Assembly: GCA_009838645.1 (NCBI GenBank)
Contig: VXRC01000004.1
Location: 1 to 64,000, forward strand
Direction: 5' to 3'
Length of the DNA stretch: 64,000 nucleotides
Source of the DNA: Gemmatimonadota bacterium
Lineage (GTDB): Bacteria; JAAXHH01
The notes beneath the pieces are model-generated. The model worked only from the letters and a program-made list of their open reading frames with translations, had not been told where the DNA came from and made no database searches. This document shows, piece by piece, positions 1-8,925 of this stretch. The translations under genes were made by a program, and so were the position numbers. Positions within the stretch are counted from its first letter, which is position 1. Each line of letters starts with the position of its first letter.

Positions 1-777
1 ACCCAGCCCCGCCCGGCCCGGCCGCCCGTGCCCCTTGGCATCAACCTGGTCGAGACGAACACCGGAAGGCCGGCGGGCGCGGAAGAAGTAGTGGAAGAAC
101 TGGTCGCGGCGATGCGTCCCTTTCTGGGTGTTGCCGACTATGCGACGCTCAACCTGAACTGCCCGAATACAACTTCAGGCCGAAGCCCCTTCGACGAGCC
201 GGGCACGCTGGGGACGTTGCTCTCGGGATATGCCGATTACGACGCCATGCCACCCACCTTCCTGAAGGTGGTGCCGACCACTGACCCCGCAACGATCGAG
301 GGGACGCTCTCCGCCATGGATCCATTCCACTTCGTAAAGGGCATCGTGTTCGGTCTGCCGACCGGAAAGCCCTATGAAGGCCTGAAGACCCCGCCACAGG
401 TCCTCGACCGCATGCCCGGGACCCTTTGCGGCCGGCCGACCCGGGCGCTGAGCGACGCGTCCATCCAGGCCTGGTATTCCCGGATGGATCGCGGCCGCCA
501 CGTGATCGTGGGCACCGGGGGGATTTTCAATGCCGAAGACGTCTACCGGAAGATCCGGTTGGGTGCGACCCTGGTCCAGGTCTACACGGCCCTCGTCTAC
601 CACGGTCCGACCCTGGTAAAGCGCATCAACCGCGGCCTGTGCCGCCTGATGACCCGGGACGGCCTGGACCGGATTGCCGATGCCGTGGGCGTGGACAATC
701 CCCATACGAATCCGAACACGAATCCGCCTGCGAATCCGCGAAGTGCGCGAAATCCTGGTGGTGCCGTCGATGCCTGA
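1..777 (+). CDS. pyrD: Dihydroorotate dehydrogenase (quinone), class 2, 5'-truncated by the window edge
   Basis: This is the C-terminal part of a class 2 dihydroorotate dehydrogenase, the flavoprotein that oxidises dihydroorotate to orotate in pyrimidine synthesis and passes electrons to membrane quinone. The frame is open to base 1, so the N-terminal membrane-associating part and the first half of the barrel lie outside the window; the GTG at 28 is probably internal. The FMN/substrate motif NLNCPNTTSG and the late phosphate-binding segment GTGGIFNAEDVYRKIRLGA followed by QVYTALVYHGP are intact. The protein ends with an unusual Asn-Pro-rich tail (NPHTNPNTNPPANP) encoded by a 12-base tandem repeat after the normal family end. 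The stop overlaps the start of the downstream kinase by 8 bases, so the two are probably co-transcribed. The family call is secure. Confidence 0.92.
   Translation, partial: TQPRPARPPVPLGINLVETNTGRPAGAEEVVEELVAAMRPFLGVADYATLNLNCPNTTSGRSPFDEPGTLGTLLSGYADYDAMPPTFLKVVPTTDPATIEGTLSAMDPFHFVKGIVFGLPTGKPYEGLKTPPQVLDRMPGTLCGRPTRALSDASIQAWYSRMDRGRHVIVGTGGIFNAEDVYRKIRLGATLVQVYTALVYHGPTLVKRINRGLCRLMTRDGLDRIADAVGVDNPHTNPNTNPPANPRSARNPGGAVDA
696..737 (+). repeat. 12-base tandem repeat in the pyrD 3' end
   Basis: The hexamer (c/g)aatcc recurs at 696, 708, 720 and 732 with an exact 12-base period. It encodes the Asn-Pro tail of PyrD. It lies just upstream of the next gene's ATG at 770. Confidence 0.8.
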
Positions 778-1867
778 CGTAATCCCGTCCCTGGATTCGG
801 TCACACCCGAATGGCTGACCTCCTTGCTTCGACAACGCGGTGTACTCGAACGAGGGCGGGTCCTGGACGTCAAGATCCGGTCCAATCCCGCGTTCAACTC
901 AGTCGCGGCGCACCTGGAGCCCGTGTATTCCGCGGATGCCCCGGCAGGCGTCCCCGAACGCCTGTTCATCAAGATCAAACAGCATCGCTGGGGACGGGAT
1001 GAAGTCTCCTTCTACCGGATGGCCATGAGGCAGAAGCCGCCGCTGCCCATGCTGATCCCCTTCATCGACGGCGCGTACGACGAGGACACGGGGATTTCGC
1101 ACTGCCTGATGCTCGATGTCTCCGGAACGCATCATGCCCCCGTCTCCCGTGCAAGCCTGCTGGCAGGCGACGGCGTACCGAAAGCAGGGGAACTGGCCGG
1201 TTGCGTGGAAGCCCTGGCCAGCCTGCACGCATACTGGTGGGAACACCCGGACCTGAGGGACGGCCCTGTGAGGATCCCGACCCCTTTCACGGATGAAGAA
1301 AGTTACATGGCCGAGGTGCGGGACCAGGCCGAGGAATGGAGGCGATTCAGCGCATCGGCCGCTGCCGAACTGCCCCGCGAACTGATCGAGTTGTACGACC
1401 GTCGAATTGAAGCGCTGCCCACGCTGTGGGATCGATACCTGAAACATCGAATTGCCCGTTTCTCAAAGCTCACGGTGTGTCACTCGGACTGTTACTTCAC
1501 CCAGTTCCTCTGTCCCGACGACCCGGAGATACACGGAACCTACCTGTCGGATATGGAGGAGGCATGCATCTACCTGGGCGCCGAAGACCTGGTCTACGTG
1601 TTCGCGACGTTCTGGACGCGTGAACAGCGACAGGAAAACGACCGGGAGTTACGATGCTTGAAGCGGTATTACGAGACGCTGGTGAATCGTGGTGTGAAGG
1701 ATTACTCGTGGGATGATCTCTGCATGGATTACCGCCTGCAGATGATCTGGCGGGTTGAACTTCCCGTCTGGGATCAGCAGAACGGGAGTTCGCCGGACTA
1801 CTGGCGACCCAAGATGCAATGCCTGGCCGATGCGTACCGCGACTGGGACTGCGCGGCCCTGCTGTAA
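770..1867 (+). CDS. Aminoglycoside-phosphotransferase/ecdysteroid-kinase-like protein
   Basis: This 365-residue protein has the protein-kinase-like fold of the phosphotransferase (APH/EcKinase) superfamily and probably transfers a phosphate from ATP to a small molecule in the cytoplasm. Visible landmarks are LFIKIK near residue 65 (the ATP-anchoring lysine region), the catalytic loop CHSDCYFTQF around residue 240 (HxD plus a downstream polar residue) and SDMEEACIYLGAEDLVY as the metal-binding DxE segment. The substrate cannot be told. The ATG at 770 is preferred because it begins directly in conserved-looking sequence; an in-frame ATG at 674 would add an Arg/Ile-rich stretch that is only a second reading of the pyrD tail repeat. 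The gene overlaps pyrD by 8 bases, and its 3' end faces the Gfo/Idh gene 9 bases away. Confidence 0.8.
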   Translation: MPDVIPSLDSVTPEWLTSLLRQRGVLERGRVLDVKIRSNPAFNSVAAHLEPVYSADAPAGVPERLFIKIKQHRWGRDEVSFYRMAMRQKPPLPMLIPFIDGAYDEDTGISHCLMLDVSGTHHAPVSRASLLAGDGVPKAGELAGCVEALASLHAYWWEHPDLRDGPVRIPTPFTDEESYMAEVRDQAEEWRRFSASAAAELPRELIELYDRRIEALPTLWDRYLKHRIARFSKLTVCHSDCYFTQFLCPDDPEIHGTYLSDMEEACIYLGAEDLVYVFATFWTREQRQENDRELRCLKRYYETLVNRGVKDYSWDDLCMDYRLQMIWRVELPVWDQQNGSSPDYWRPKMQCLADAYRDWDCAALL

Positions 1868-1876
1868 CCGGCTCGC

Positions 1877-3037
1877 CTAGAACGTGCCTTCCACGCTCAG
1901 CGTCGTGCCGCCGGTCTCCTTCTTGCGCACCTTGGACGACCGTATCCGCTCCTGCAGCTTCTCGTAGTAGAGCGCTTCGTCCACCGGGATATCGACCCAG
2001 TCGTCCTGCCAGGCGGAGAGGAGCATGGCGTTGGCCAGTTCGACGCCCCGGATGCCTTCGACGCCCGGCGCGATGAGCGGCGTGCCCTCCAGGATCGCGC
2101 GCACCCAGTCCTTCGTGATGCCGCGATGCTCTTCGCCTCCGGCCTGGAAGGGGATTTCGCATTTCCAGGTCTCCGGGCTGCCGAACCCGCCCTTCCATTC
2201 GCGGTTGAAGACGTCCGCCGGCGTGCGATTGCGCCAGAAGGTGATCCGCCCTTCCTCCATGACCACCTTCCCGTTGTCGCCCGTGATCTCCATGCGGTTG
2301 GTCCCGGGCGACTCGCCCGTGGTCGTGATGAAAACGCCCGTGGCGCCGTTTTCGTACTCGGCGTAGGCCGTCACGTCGTCTTCGACTTCGATGTCGTGGT
2401 ACTTCCCGAAGCCGCAGAAGGCCCGGATGCGCACGGGCATGCCGCAGATCCACTGCCAGAGGTCGAGGTTGTGGGGGCACTGGTTGGCGAGCACGCCGCC
2501 GCCTTCACCGGACCACGTGGCGCGCCAACCGCCCGAGTCGTAGTAGCTCTGCGCACGGAACCAGTTCGTGATGATGTAGTTCGTCCGTCGTAGCTCGCCC
2601 AGTTCGCCCGATGACACGAGTTCCTTGAGCTTCCGGTGCTCGCCCAGCGTCCGCTGGTTGAACATCATTCCGAAGACGAGGCCGCTCTTCTCGGCCGCCG
2701 TGTTCATTTCCCGCACCTGGCGCGTGTATACGCCGGCCGGTTTTTCGCAGAGCACGTGCAGTCCCCGGTCAAAGGCCTTGATCGCCAGCGGCGGATGGTC
2801 GTAGTGGGGCGTCGCGATGATCAAGGCGTCGATCGCTGCGGACGCCAGTAGTTCATCGGCGCTTCCATAGGTCGAGACGTCGTCGCCGGCGAGCGATTTC
2901 GCCTGCGCCAGTTGATCCGGATCGACATCGCAGACGGCCTTCAGTACCGCGCCCGGCACTTCGTTCCCGGTGAGGTAATCGATGTGGAACCCGCCCATGT
3001 TCCCGAGGCCGATCACACCGATGCGTACGACGTCCAT
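1877..3037 (-). CDS. Gfo/Idh/MocA family NAD(P)-dependent oxidoreductase
   Basis: This 386-residue sugar/polyol dehydrogenase-like protein has a Rossmann N-terminus (GVIGLGNMGGFHIDYL, residues 8-23) and the family signature CEKPAGVY at residues 97-104, which holds the catalytic-site lysine. The C-terminal alpha/beta domain contains the GGWRATWSGEGGG and QCPHNLDLWQW segments expected of the substrate-binding half. It probably oxidises or isomerises a cyclic polyol, sugar or sugar acid; the substrate is unknown. The ATG is preceded by a good ribosome site (AAGGAG, six bases upstream) inside the 11-base gap from the PhyH gene, so the two are co-transcribed. Such PhyH-Gfo/Idh pairs are common in catabolic clusters of uncultured marine bacteria, but no other enzyme of a pathway lies next to this pair. 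Confidence 0.9.
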   Translation of the reverse strand: MDVVRIGVIGLGNMGGFHIDYLTGNEVPGAVLKAVCDVDPDQLAQAKSLAGDDVSTYGSADELLASAAIDALIIATPHYDHPPLAIKAFDRGLHVLCEKPAGVYTRQVREMNTAAEKSGLVFGMMFNQRTLGEHRKLKELVSSGELGELRRTNYIITNWFRAQSYYDSGGWRATWSGEGGGVLANQCPHNLDLWQWICGMPVRIRAFCGFGKYHDIEVEDDVTAYAEYENGATGVFITTTGESPGTNRMEITGDNGKVVMEEGRITFWRNRTPADVFNREWKGGFGSPETWKCEIPFQAGGEEHRGITKDWVRAILEGTPLIAPGVEGIRGVELANAMLLSAWQDDWVDIPVDEALYYEKLQERIRSSKVRKKETGGTTLSVEGTF

Positions 3038-3048
3038 GGATCACTCCT

Positions 3049-3912
3049 TCATCCGGCGAGAGCGGCCGGCTTTCCGTTTCTCATCACGAAGGGGAAATGC
3101 TCGCCCGCCTGGTTCATGGGTGCCCCGTCCGGCACGTCGACGAAGGCTTTCATGACGTGCTGCCCGGACGCGACGAAGCGGGACGCGCCCGTCATGTAGT
3201 GCATGGCGATGGCGCGCCTGGGTTGATCGGAATGATTGAAGGGCGAGCCGTGCCAGGTCAGCGAGTGGTGGAACGAGACTTCACCGGTCTTCACCGGCCA
3301 GGGCCGGGGATCTACCTTCTCCGCGCCACTGCGGCCCGGCGGCGTGAAGCCTTCGATCCGACCGAAGTCCTCCGTCTGCTGCAGGTGGGCCTGCGTCCGC
3401 AGGAACTCGATCTGGTTGCCCCACCGGTGGCTGCCCGGCGTCATCCACATGCACCCGTTCTCCACCGTCGCGTCGTCGAGGGCGACCCAGGCGGATACCG
3501 GCGTCATGGGCCGTATGATGGGCCACAGCGGCGCATCCTGGTGCCAACTGGTTACGCCGCCGTAGCCCGCCGGCTTGTACTGGATCTGGTCGTGCCAGAC
3601 CATCAGTTCGTCCGCCTCGGTGAGCCGGCTGATGGCATCCACGATGAAAGGATGGTGGATCAGGCGCCGGTAGGCGCCGGACACTTCCCAGATGTTCACG
3701 ATCTGCCAGACGCAGCGTTCCGGTTCCCGATCGCGGACCATGTTGTGGAAAAGCACCGGTCTCGGCCCGTCCTCGGGAAAACCTTCAGGGCCGGTGTCGA
3801 GCACGCGCTGCAACTCGTCGCGAAGTTCCTGGACCCCGGAGTCGTCCAGGACGCGGCCGCCGTTGAGGAACCCGTTGCGGTGAAATTCGGCTATTTGGTC
3901 ATCGGTCAACAT
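3049..3912 (-). CDS. Phytanoyl-CoA dioxygenase family protein (PhyH)
   Basis: This 287-residue Fe(II)/2-oxoglutarate-dependent oxygenase-like protein has the iron-binding facial triad: SWHQDA gives His124 and Asp126, and SLTWHGSPFNHS supplies the distal His221, followed by Arg233 in QPRRAI for 2-oxoglutarate binding. The opening LTDDQIAEFHRNGFL is typical of the family. The substrate is unknown; homologs hydroxylate acyl-CoAs, amino acids or small natural products. The ATG at 3912 is chosen because GGGAGG sits seven bases upstream; an upstream extension to 3996 is possible in frame but reads through a second ribosome-site-like sequence. The gene leads a two-gene unit with the Gfo/Idh oxidoreductase and is divergent from htpG. 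Confidence 0.9.
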   Translation of the reverse strand: MLTDDQIAEFHRNGFLNGGRVLDDSGVQELRDELQRVLDTGPEGFPEDGPRPVLFHNMVRDREPERCVWQIVNIWEVSGAYRRLIHHPFIVDAISRLTEADELMVWHDQIQYKPAGYGGVTSWHQDAPLWPIIRPMTPVSAWVALDDATVENGCMWMTPGSHRWGNQIEFLRTQAHLQQTEDFGRIEGFTPPGRSGAEKVDPRPWPVKTGEVSFHHSLTWHGSPFNHSDQPRRAIAMHYMTGASRFVASGQHVMKAFVDVPDGAPMNQAGEHFPFVMRNGKPAALAG

Positions 3913-3973
3913 CCCGGCGCCTCCCGTTTCGTCCGCGTACGAAGCACGGGAACAACCCATGCCATCGACGCAT
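3899..3973 (-). other. Possible 24-residue leader ORF overlapping the PhyH start
   Basis: A small frame begins with ATG at 3973 behind a strong ribosome site (AAAGGAGACGGAA) and ends with TGA at 3899-3901, overlapping the PhyH start codon region by 14 bases. The predicted peptide is short, Arg-rich and has no recognisable family. The arrangement would permit translational coupling, but coding status rests only on the ribosome site and position. Confidence 0.3.
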
Positions 3974-4085
3974 TTCCGTCTCCTTTGATGACGCATCTGC
4001 TGTATTCATGAACGTGTATATTCCAGGTTACCAATTTACCCCCCGGCACGAAGCCGCCAAAGCCTTTTTTGAAGGAAGCCCCGTG

Positions 4086-4114
4086 TTGACAATACCGGCT
4101 TAAATCCCTATAAT
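4086..4114 (+). promoter_or_regulatory. Consensus sigma70 promoter for htpG
   Basis: A perfect TTGACA (4086-4091) and a perfect TATAAT (4109-4114) are separated by exactly 17 bases. Transcription would begin near 4121, giving an untranslated leader of about 160 bases before htpG. No CIRCE element (TTAGCACTC-N9-GAGTGCTAA) was seen. The rest of the 3913-4282 gap holds only the PhyH ribosome site and the possible leader ORF. Confidence 0.85.
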
Positions 4115-4282
4115 ACGCATGTTGTCCGGCCCGGATCGATCGGACCGCATACCGGCAGAAAGCACCATGTTCTGCATGTGAAAAACTAACCAGACCCGTA
4201 GTATCCGGGCGTAAATCACGGTCCGGAACGCCATGTCCATCCGGAGCAAACCGCTCCCCTGCCCAGGAGGAAAGGCCAGCCG

Positions 4283-6211
4283 ATGTCCGAAGCACCTACC
4301 GCACCCACCGAAACCATGGAATTCAAGAGCGAGTTGCGGCAGATCCTTCACCTGATCACCCATTCGCTCTACTCCAACAAGGAAATCTTCCTCCGCGAAC
4401 TGATCAGCAACGCCAGCGACGCGATCAACAAGATCCGCTTCAATTCCATCAACAACAGCGACCTGCTCGACGGCGACACCGAGTGGAAGATCAAGCTGAT
4501 TGCAGACAAGGACAAGAACACGCTGACGGTTTCCGACAACGGCACGGGGATGTCCCGCGAAACCATTATTGATCAGCTGGGCACGATCGCGAAGTCCGGC
4601 ACCCGGGCCTTCCTGGAGACCCTGCGGCAGGCGGACGAAGCCAGCCGTCCCGAGTTGATCGGCCAGTTCGGCGTGGGTTTCTACTCGGCGTTCATGGTGG
4701 CCGACCGGGTGACGGTGGTCTCCCGCCTGGCGGGCGATCCGAAAGACCAGGGCGTCCGCTGGGTCTCCGCGGGAGAGGGCGAGTTCACCATCAAGTCGGT
4801 GGAGAAGGAGGCCCACGGGACCGACGTCACGCTCCATCTTAAGGAGGACGAGAAGGAGTTCCTGGAGGAATGGCGGCTGCGGCAGGTGGTCAAGGAGTTC
4901 TCCGATTTCATCGAGTACCCGGTCGTCATGGACGTGGAACGGCACGAACCCGTCGAGGGAGAGGACGACAAGACGGAGGCGGTGGTCCGGGAAGAGACGC
5001 TCAATTCCATGAAGGCCCTCTGGCTGCGTTCGAAGGACGAGATCGAAGAAGACGAGTACAACGCCTTCTACCGCCAGATCTCCCACGATTACGGCGATCC
5101 TGCGAAGGTGATCCACTACACCGCCGAGGGGCTGACGGAGTTCAAGGTGCTGCTCTTCATCCCGGCGAAGCGGCCCTTCGACATGATGTTCGGCGATCCC
5201 AAGGTAGGACCCAGGCTGTACGTGCAGCGGGTCCAGATCATGGAAAACTGCGAGGAGCTGCTGCCGCCCTACCTGCGCTTCATCAAGGGCGTGGTGGACT
5301 GCGCGGACCTGCCCCTCAACGTCTCCCGCGAGATCCTGCAGCAGAACCCCATCCTCGACCGCATCCGGAAGAACATCGTCAAGCGGATCTTCACGGTGCT
5401 GGAGGAGATGAAGAAGGACGAGTTCGACAAGTACGTGGAATTCTACCGGGAACTGGGCCTGATCCTCAAGGAGGGGATGGCGCAGGACTTCGAGAACCGG
5501 GACACCCTGACCTCTCTGGCCGTGTACGAGTCCATGAACACCGAGGCCGGGAAGTACATTTCCATGGATGAATACGTAGACCAGATGCCGCCCGACCAGG
5601 ATGAGATCTACTACCTGATCGGCGAGCACCGCGGCATGCTCGAGCGGACGCCGTACCTGGAGGTCTTCCGGGACCGCGGCTGGAACGTCCTCTTCATGAC
5701 GGACCCCATCGACGAATTCGTCATGTCGTCGGTGGACGAGTACCGCGAGAAGAAGTACAAGGCGGCGGACAAAGGCGACATTGCGGCGGACGAAACCGAT
5801 AAGGCCAAAGCGGAAGACGACGAGAAGACCTTCCAGGCCCTGATCGAGGCCCTGAAGGGCAAGATTCCGGAGGTGCAGGATATCCGGCTGTCCACGCGCC
5901 TCAAGGACAGCGCCTCCTGCCTGGTGGCCGACGAGGGCGCCATGAGCGCCCACATGGAACGGCTCATGCAGCGCATGGGCGAGGGCGGCGGCCAGACCTC
6001 CAAGCGCATCCTGGAACTCAACGCCGGACATCCCGTGGTCCAGGGCCTGCAGAAGCTCCACGACAGCGACGGCGAAGATGCACGCGTCGAATCCATCGGC
6101 CGCCTGCTGTACGAGCAGGCCGTGGTGGCCGAGGGGTCCAAGCTCGACGATCCCGTAGGCTTCGCGAGCCGGATCAACGACCTGCTGGTCAAGGAACTGA
6201 TCCGGATTTAG
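4283..6211 (+). CDS. htpG: Molecular chaperone HtpG (bacterial Hsp90)
   Basis: This 642-residue Hsp90 is a dimeric ATP-driven chaperone of the cytoplasm that remodels client proteins with DnaK. The N-terminal ATPase domain shows ELISNASDAINKIRF (catalytic Glu and nucleotide Asn), SDNGTGM, GQFGVGFYSAFMVAD and GTDVTLHL. The middle domain carries the conserved YVQRVQIMENCEELLPPYL and LPLNVSREILQQN segments, and the C-terminal dimerisation part follows after an acidic Lys/Asp/Glu-rich linker around residues 490-515. The length matches the bacterial family. AGGAGG lies 12 bases before the ATG. The gene is probably monocistronic from the consensus promoter at 4086, with a leader long enough to hold RNA structure. 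Confidence 0.97.
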   Translation: MSEAPTAPTETMEFKSELRQILHLITHSLYSNKEIFLRELISNASDAINKIRFNSINNSDLLDGDTEWKIKLIADKDKNTLTVSDNGTGMSRETIIDQLGTIAKSGTRAFLETLRQADEASRPELIGQFGVGFYSAFMVADRVTVVSRLAGDPKDQGVRWVSAGEGEFTIKSVEKEAHGTDVTLHLKEDEKEFLEEWRLRQVVKEFSDFIEYPVVMDVERHEPVEGEDDKTEAVVREETLNSMKALWLRSKDEIEEDEYNAFYRQISHDYGDPAKVIHYTAEGLTEFKVLLFIPAKRPFDMMFGDPKVGPRLYVQRVQIMENCEELLPPYLRFIKGVVDCADLPLNVSREILQQNPILDRIRKNIVKRIFTVLEEMKKDEFDKYVEFYRELGLILKEGMAQDFENRDTLTSLAVYESMNTEAGKYISMDEYVDQMPPDQDEIYYLIGEHRGMLERTPYLEVFRDRGWNVLFMTDPIDEFVMSSVDEYREKKYKAADKGDIAADETDKAKAEDDEKTFQALIEALKGKIPEVQDIRLSTRLKDSASCLVADEGAMSAHMERLMQRMGEGGGQTSKRILELNAGHPVVQGLQKLHDSDGEDARVESIGRLLYEQAVVAEGSKLDDPVGFASRINDLLVKELIRI

Positions 6212-6238
6212 CGCGGCACAACGAGACGACTGTACGCC

Positions 6239-7918
6239 ATGCGCACTCCCACCGTACTTGTATCGATCCTCTTGCTGGCCTCCTGCGGCGAAAGTGAGCG
6301 CGGCGGGGAACAGTCGGGGACCACCACGGAAGGCGGCCGCGTCAACTCGATCGGTGTGACGCTGCCCGACGACGCCGTGGACGCCTCCCGCCAGGTGCTC
6401 CGGTCCATGAGCCCCGAGCCGAAGAGCCTGGACCCCAGTATCGAGCCCTACGACACCGAGCAGACGATCCTGCCCTTCGAGGCCCTGTTGTTCAAGGACG
6501 AGCACTGGAACCCGATCCCGGGCGCCGCGCACAGCTGGGGCTCGGATGACGGGATAATCTGGACCTTCAACCTCAGGTCCGGGATGCGCTGGAGCGACGG
6601 GTCGCCGCTGACGGCCCACGACTTCGTGTATTCCTACCGCCGGATGCTCGACCCCGAATCCACCAACATCTACGCTTTCTTCTATTACGACATCAAGAAC
6701 GCCGAAGCGATCGTCAAGGGGGAGAACAAGGACCTCGGGTCCCTGGGCGTCCGGGCCGTGGACGATACGACCCTGGTCATCGAAACCGAAAAGCGGGCGC
6801 CCTACCTGCCCCATATCGTTTCTTTCGGCGACGCCATGCCGGTGCCGAAGCGGCTCGTGGACAAATACGGCCGCAAGTGGACCGAACCGCAGAACATCAT
6901 CACGAATTCCGGCTTCATGGTCACGGAGTGGGTCAACGGCAGCCACATGACGCTTGTTCCCAATCCCTACTACAACGGCCCCCACAAGCCCTTCCTGGAG
7001 AAGGTGATCCACCCTTTTCGCAACGCGGCCGCGGCCACCATCCTTCCTTACGAGAGCGACGAGGTCGACATGGAGAACGTGGACGTGAACGACCTGGAAC
7101 GCATCGAGCGTGATCCCGAACTGAAGAAAGATCTCGTGCGCTTTCACGGACTGAATACCTGGTATCTCTTCTTCAGGACGCAGCTGCCGCCCTTCGACGA
7201 CATTCGCGTCCGGGAAGCCTTCACGCGGGTGATGGACCGCGACAACATCTGCAACATCATCCTGCGGGGCGGGGCCGTGCCGGCCTATTCCATGATCCCA
7301 CCCGGCTTCAGGGAATTCGAGGGCGACACGCACGCCGCGGTGCAGGGATTCGATCCCGAACGGGCGCGGCAACTGATGCGCGAGGCCGGATATCCAGGTG
7401 GTCAGGGATTCCCCCGCCAGGAACTGTGGCTAAGGGCGCCTACCCCCTCCGACCGCCTGATCGGCGTGGCGATACAGAGCATGCTGAAAGAACATCTCGG
7501 CGTCGACGTGGACATCCGGACGGCCGACCTGCACACCTACATGGACCATCTGTACGAGTGGAACATGAACCTCGGGCTGATCGCCTTCGGCGCCGATTTC
7601 CTCGACCCCCGCAACATACTGGACATGATCTGGCACTCCCAGCCCCGGGGCCACGGCCGGCAGGACTGGCACAATCCCGACTTCGACCGCCTCGTGGATG
7701 CAGCCGCGGCCGAACTGAATCCGGAGATCAGGGAAAGTCTGTACCGTGAAGCCTCGGCCGTCCACGTGGCGGACTATCCCGGCGCGTTCCTCTATCACAA
7801 GATGGGTCTGCAGCTCCGGAAACCCTGGCTGAAGGGCTATGCCGTAAACGACGACGGCACCGTGGGTTCCTTCCGCTGGCATAAGTTATACATCGCCGAG
7901 GTGGAAGATGGGGAGTAG
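6239..7918 (+). CDS. ABC transporter substrate-binding lipoprotein, family 5 (OppA-like)
   Basis: This 559-residue solute-binding lipoprotein belongs to the peptide/nickel family 5. The N-terminus has a short hydrophobic run and a lipobox ending LLLASC, so it should be lipid-anchored in the periplasm after cleavage before Cys. Family features include RSMSPEPKSLDPSIEPYDTEQ, the WTFNLRSGMRWSDGSPLTAHDFVYSYRRM-type core (only part quoted: WSDGSPLTAHDFVYSYRRM), and RVREAFTRVMDRDNI. The likely ligand is an oligopeptide or murein peptide, but the binding pocket cannot be read from sequence. No permease or ATPase genes adjoin it, so it either docks on a transporter encoded elsewhere or is an orphan receptor. 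It overlaps the next gene by 11 bases, implying co-transcription with the phytase-like and cell-wall-sugar genes downstream. Confidence 0.9.
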   Translation: MRTPTVLVSILLLASCGESERGGEQSGTTTEGGRVNSIGVTLPDDAVDASRQVLRSMSPEPKSLDPSIEPYDTEQTILPFEALLFKDEHWNPIPGAAHSWGSDDGIIWTFNLRSGMRWSDGSPLTAHDFVYSYRRMLDPESTNIYAFFYYDIKNAEAIVKGENKDLGSLGVRAVDDTTLVIETEKRAPYLPHIVSFGDAMPVPKRLVDKYGRKWTEPQNIITNSGFMVTEWVNGSHMTLVPNPYYNGPHKPFLEKVIHPFRNAAAATILPYESDEVDMENVDVNDLERIERDPELKKDLVRFHGLNTWYLFFRTQLPPFDDIRVREAFTRVMDRDNICNIILRGGAVPAYSMIPPGFREFEGDTHAAVQGFDPERARQLMREAGYPGGQGFPRQELWLRAPTPSDRLIGVAIQSMLKEHLGVDVDIRTADLHTYMDHLYEWNMNLGLIAFGADFLDPRNILDMIWHSQPRGHGRQDWHNPDFDRLVDAAAAELNPEIRESLYREASAVHVADYPGAFLYHKMGLQLRKPWLKGYAVNDDGTVGSFRWHKLYIAEVEDGE

Positions 7919-8918
7919 GGATCTTTCCGGGAGTAAGCGGGGCCCGGCCGTCCTTCGTTTACCGGCCGCGCTACGCCGGCCGCTCGGATACCGTCTCCTG
8001 CCCGCGCCGCTCGTATTGCCCACCTGTCACTTGTTCATTACGCCGCTCGCCCTATGCTTTGCGGCCTTGCTTTGGATGCCCGGGTCGGCCGCAGCCCAGG
8101 AAAGCCCGGTCCTCCTCGAAGCGATCAGCGTCCTCCCCGTCGAGGGTCCCGAATCCAACCAGCCATCGGGACTCTTCGTCCATAACGACACCCTGTACAC
8201 CGTTTCCGACAAGCACGACGATACCATCTTCCGGATTGAACTCCGGGAGGATGTCGCGGTATTCGTTCCGCATATACGGTTCGAGGCGCCCAAACCCTTC
8301 GGGGTGTTCAGGCTGGACCTGGAGGGCATCACCCGCGATGACGACGGAAGCTTCTATCTCGCCAGCGAAGGGGCGTTCGCCATTCTGAAGGTCGACGCGG
8401 ACGGAAAGAAGGCATCCTGGGTCACCACGAGCCTCCGGAAAACAGGCGCATCGGCGGGGCTTTTCCAGACGCGCGGCGGATATCTCGAGGGCATCACGCT
8501 GATGGCCCGGGACCGGTTCCTGGTCACCGCGGAAAGGGAGCCCTGCGGCCTGATCGAAGTCGACATGGCCCCGGTGCAAAGGATCGTGGAGATCGCCAAT
8601 CATGGCGCAACGGACAGTTACACGGGCCTGCACCGGGAGGTCGAAAACGTATACATCCTTCAGAGAAGCACCGCGACCATCCGGAGGACCATCCGGTACC
8701 TGGACGTGGACAGTCCCTCAACGATCTGGTCCTTCGCCCATATCGTCAACGACCCGGAATACCTCTATCAGCACGAACAGTTTGGCGCGAAAACGGCGGA
8801 GGGGCTCGCCATGGACCGCGACCGGGTCTACGTCATCCTCGACAACAACAACGACGCGCGCCGGATGTACCCCACCGATCACAGACCCTTGCTCCTGATC
8901 ATGAAGCGGCCCGGGTGA
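7908..8918 (+). CDS. Secreted esterase-like/phytase-like beta-propeller protein
   Basis: This 336-residue exported protein resembles the 'esterase-like activity of phytase' family (PF13449 type), which adopts a beta-propeller. An unusually long basic N-region precedes the hydrophobic core LFITPLALCFAALLWM and an AAAQE cleavage-like site near residue 63. The diagnostic DLEGITRDDDGSFYLASEG segment (residues about 130-150) and the matching GYLEGITLM and TAEGLAMDRDRVYVILDNNNDARR segments are present. The catalytic role is uncertain; family members act on phosphate esters or are only structural. The ATG lies within the preceding gene's end, with GAGG upstream. A start nearer the hydrophobic core is possible. 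Confidence 0.75.
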   Translation: MGSRDLSGSKRGPAVLRLPAALRRPLGYRLLPAPLVLPTCHLFITPLALCFAALLWMPGSAAAQESPVLLEAISVLPVEGPESNQPSGLFVHNDTLYTVSDKHDDTIFRIELREDVAVFVPHIRFEAPKPFGVFRLDLEGITRDDDGSFYLASEGAFAILKVDADGKKASWVTTSLRKTGASAGLFQTRGGYLEGITLMARDRFLVTAEREPCGLIEVDMAPVQRIVEIANHGATDSYTGLHREVENVYILQRSTATIRRTIRYLDVDSPSTIWSFAHIVNDPEYLYQHEQFGAKTAEGLAMDRDRVYVILDNNNDARRMYPTDHRPLLLIMKRPG

Positions 8919-8925
8919 AGCGGCC

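Noticed and set aside
4100-7372. Very long open frame on the minus strand opposite htpG and the OppA-like gene
   Set aside because: It lies entirely antisense to two well-supported genes; its translation is a high-G+C shadow rich in His, Val, Gly and Asp with no recognisable motif or ribosome site.
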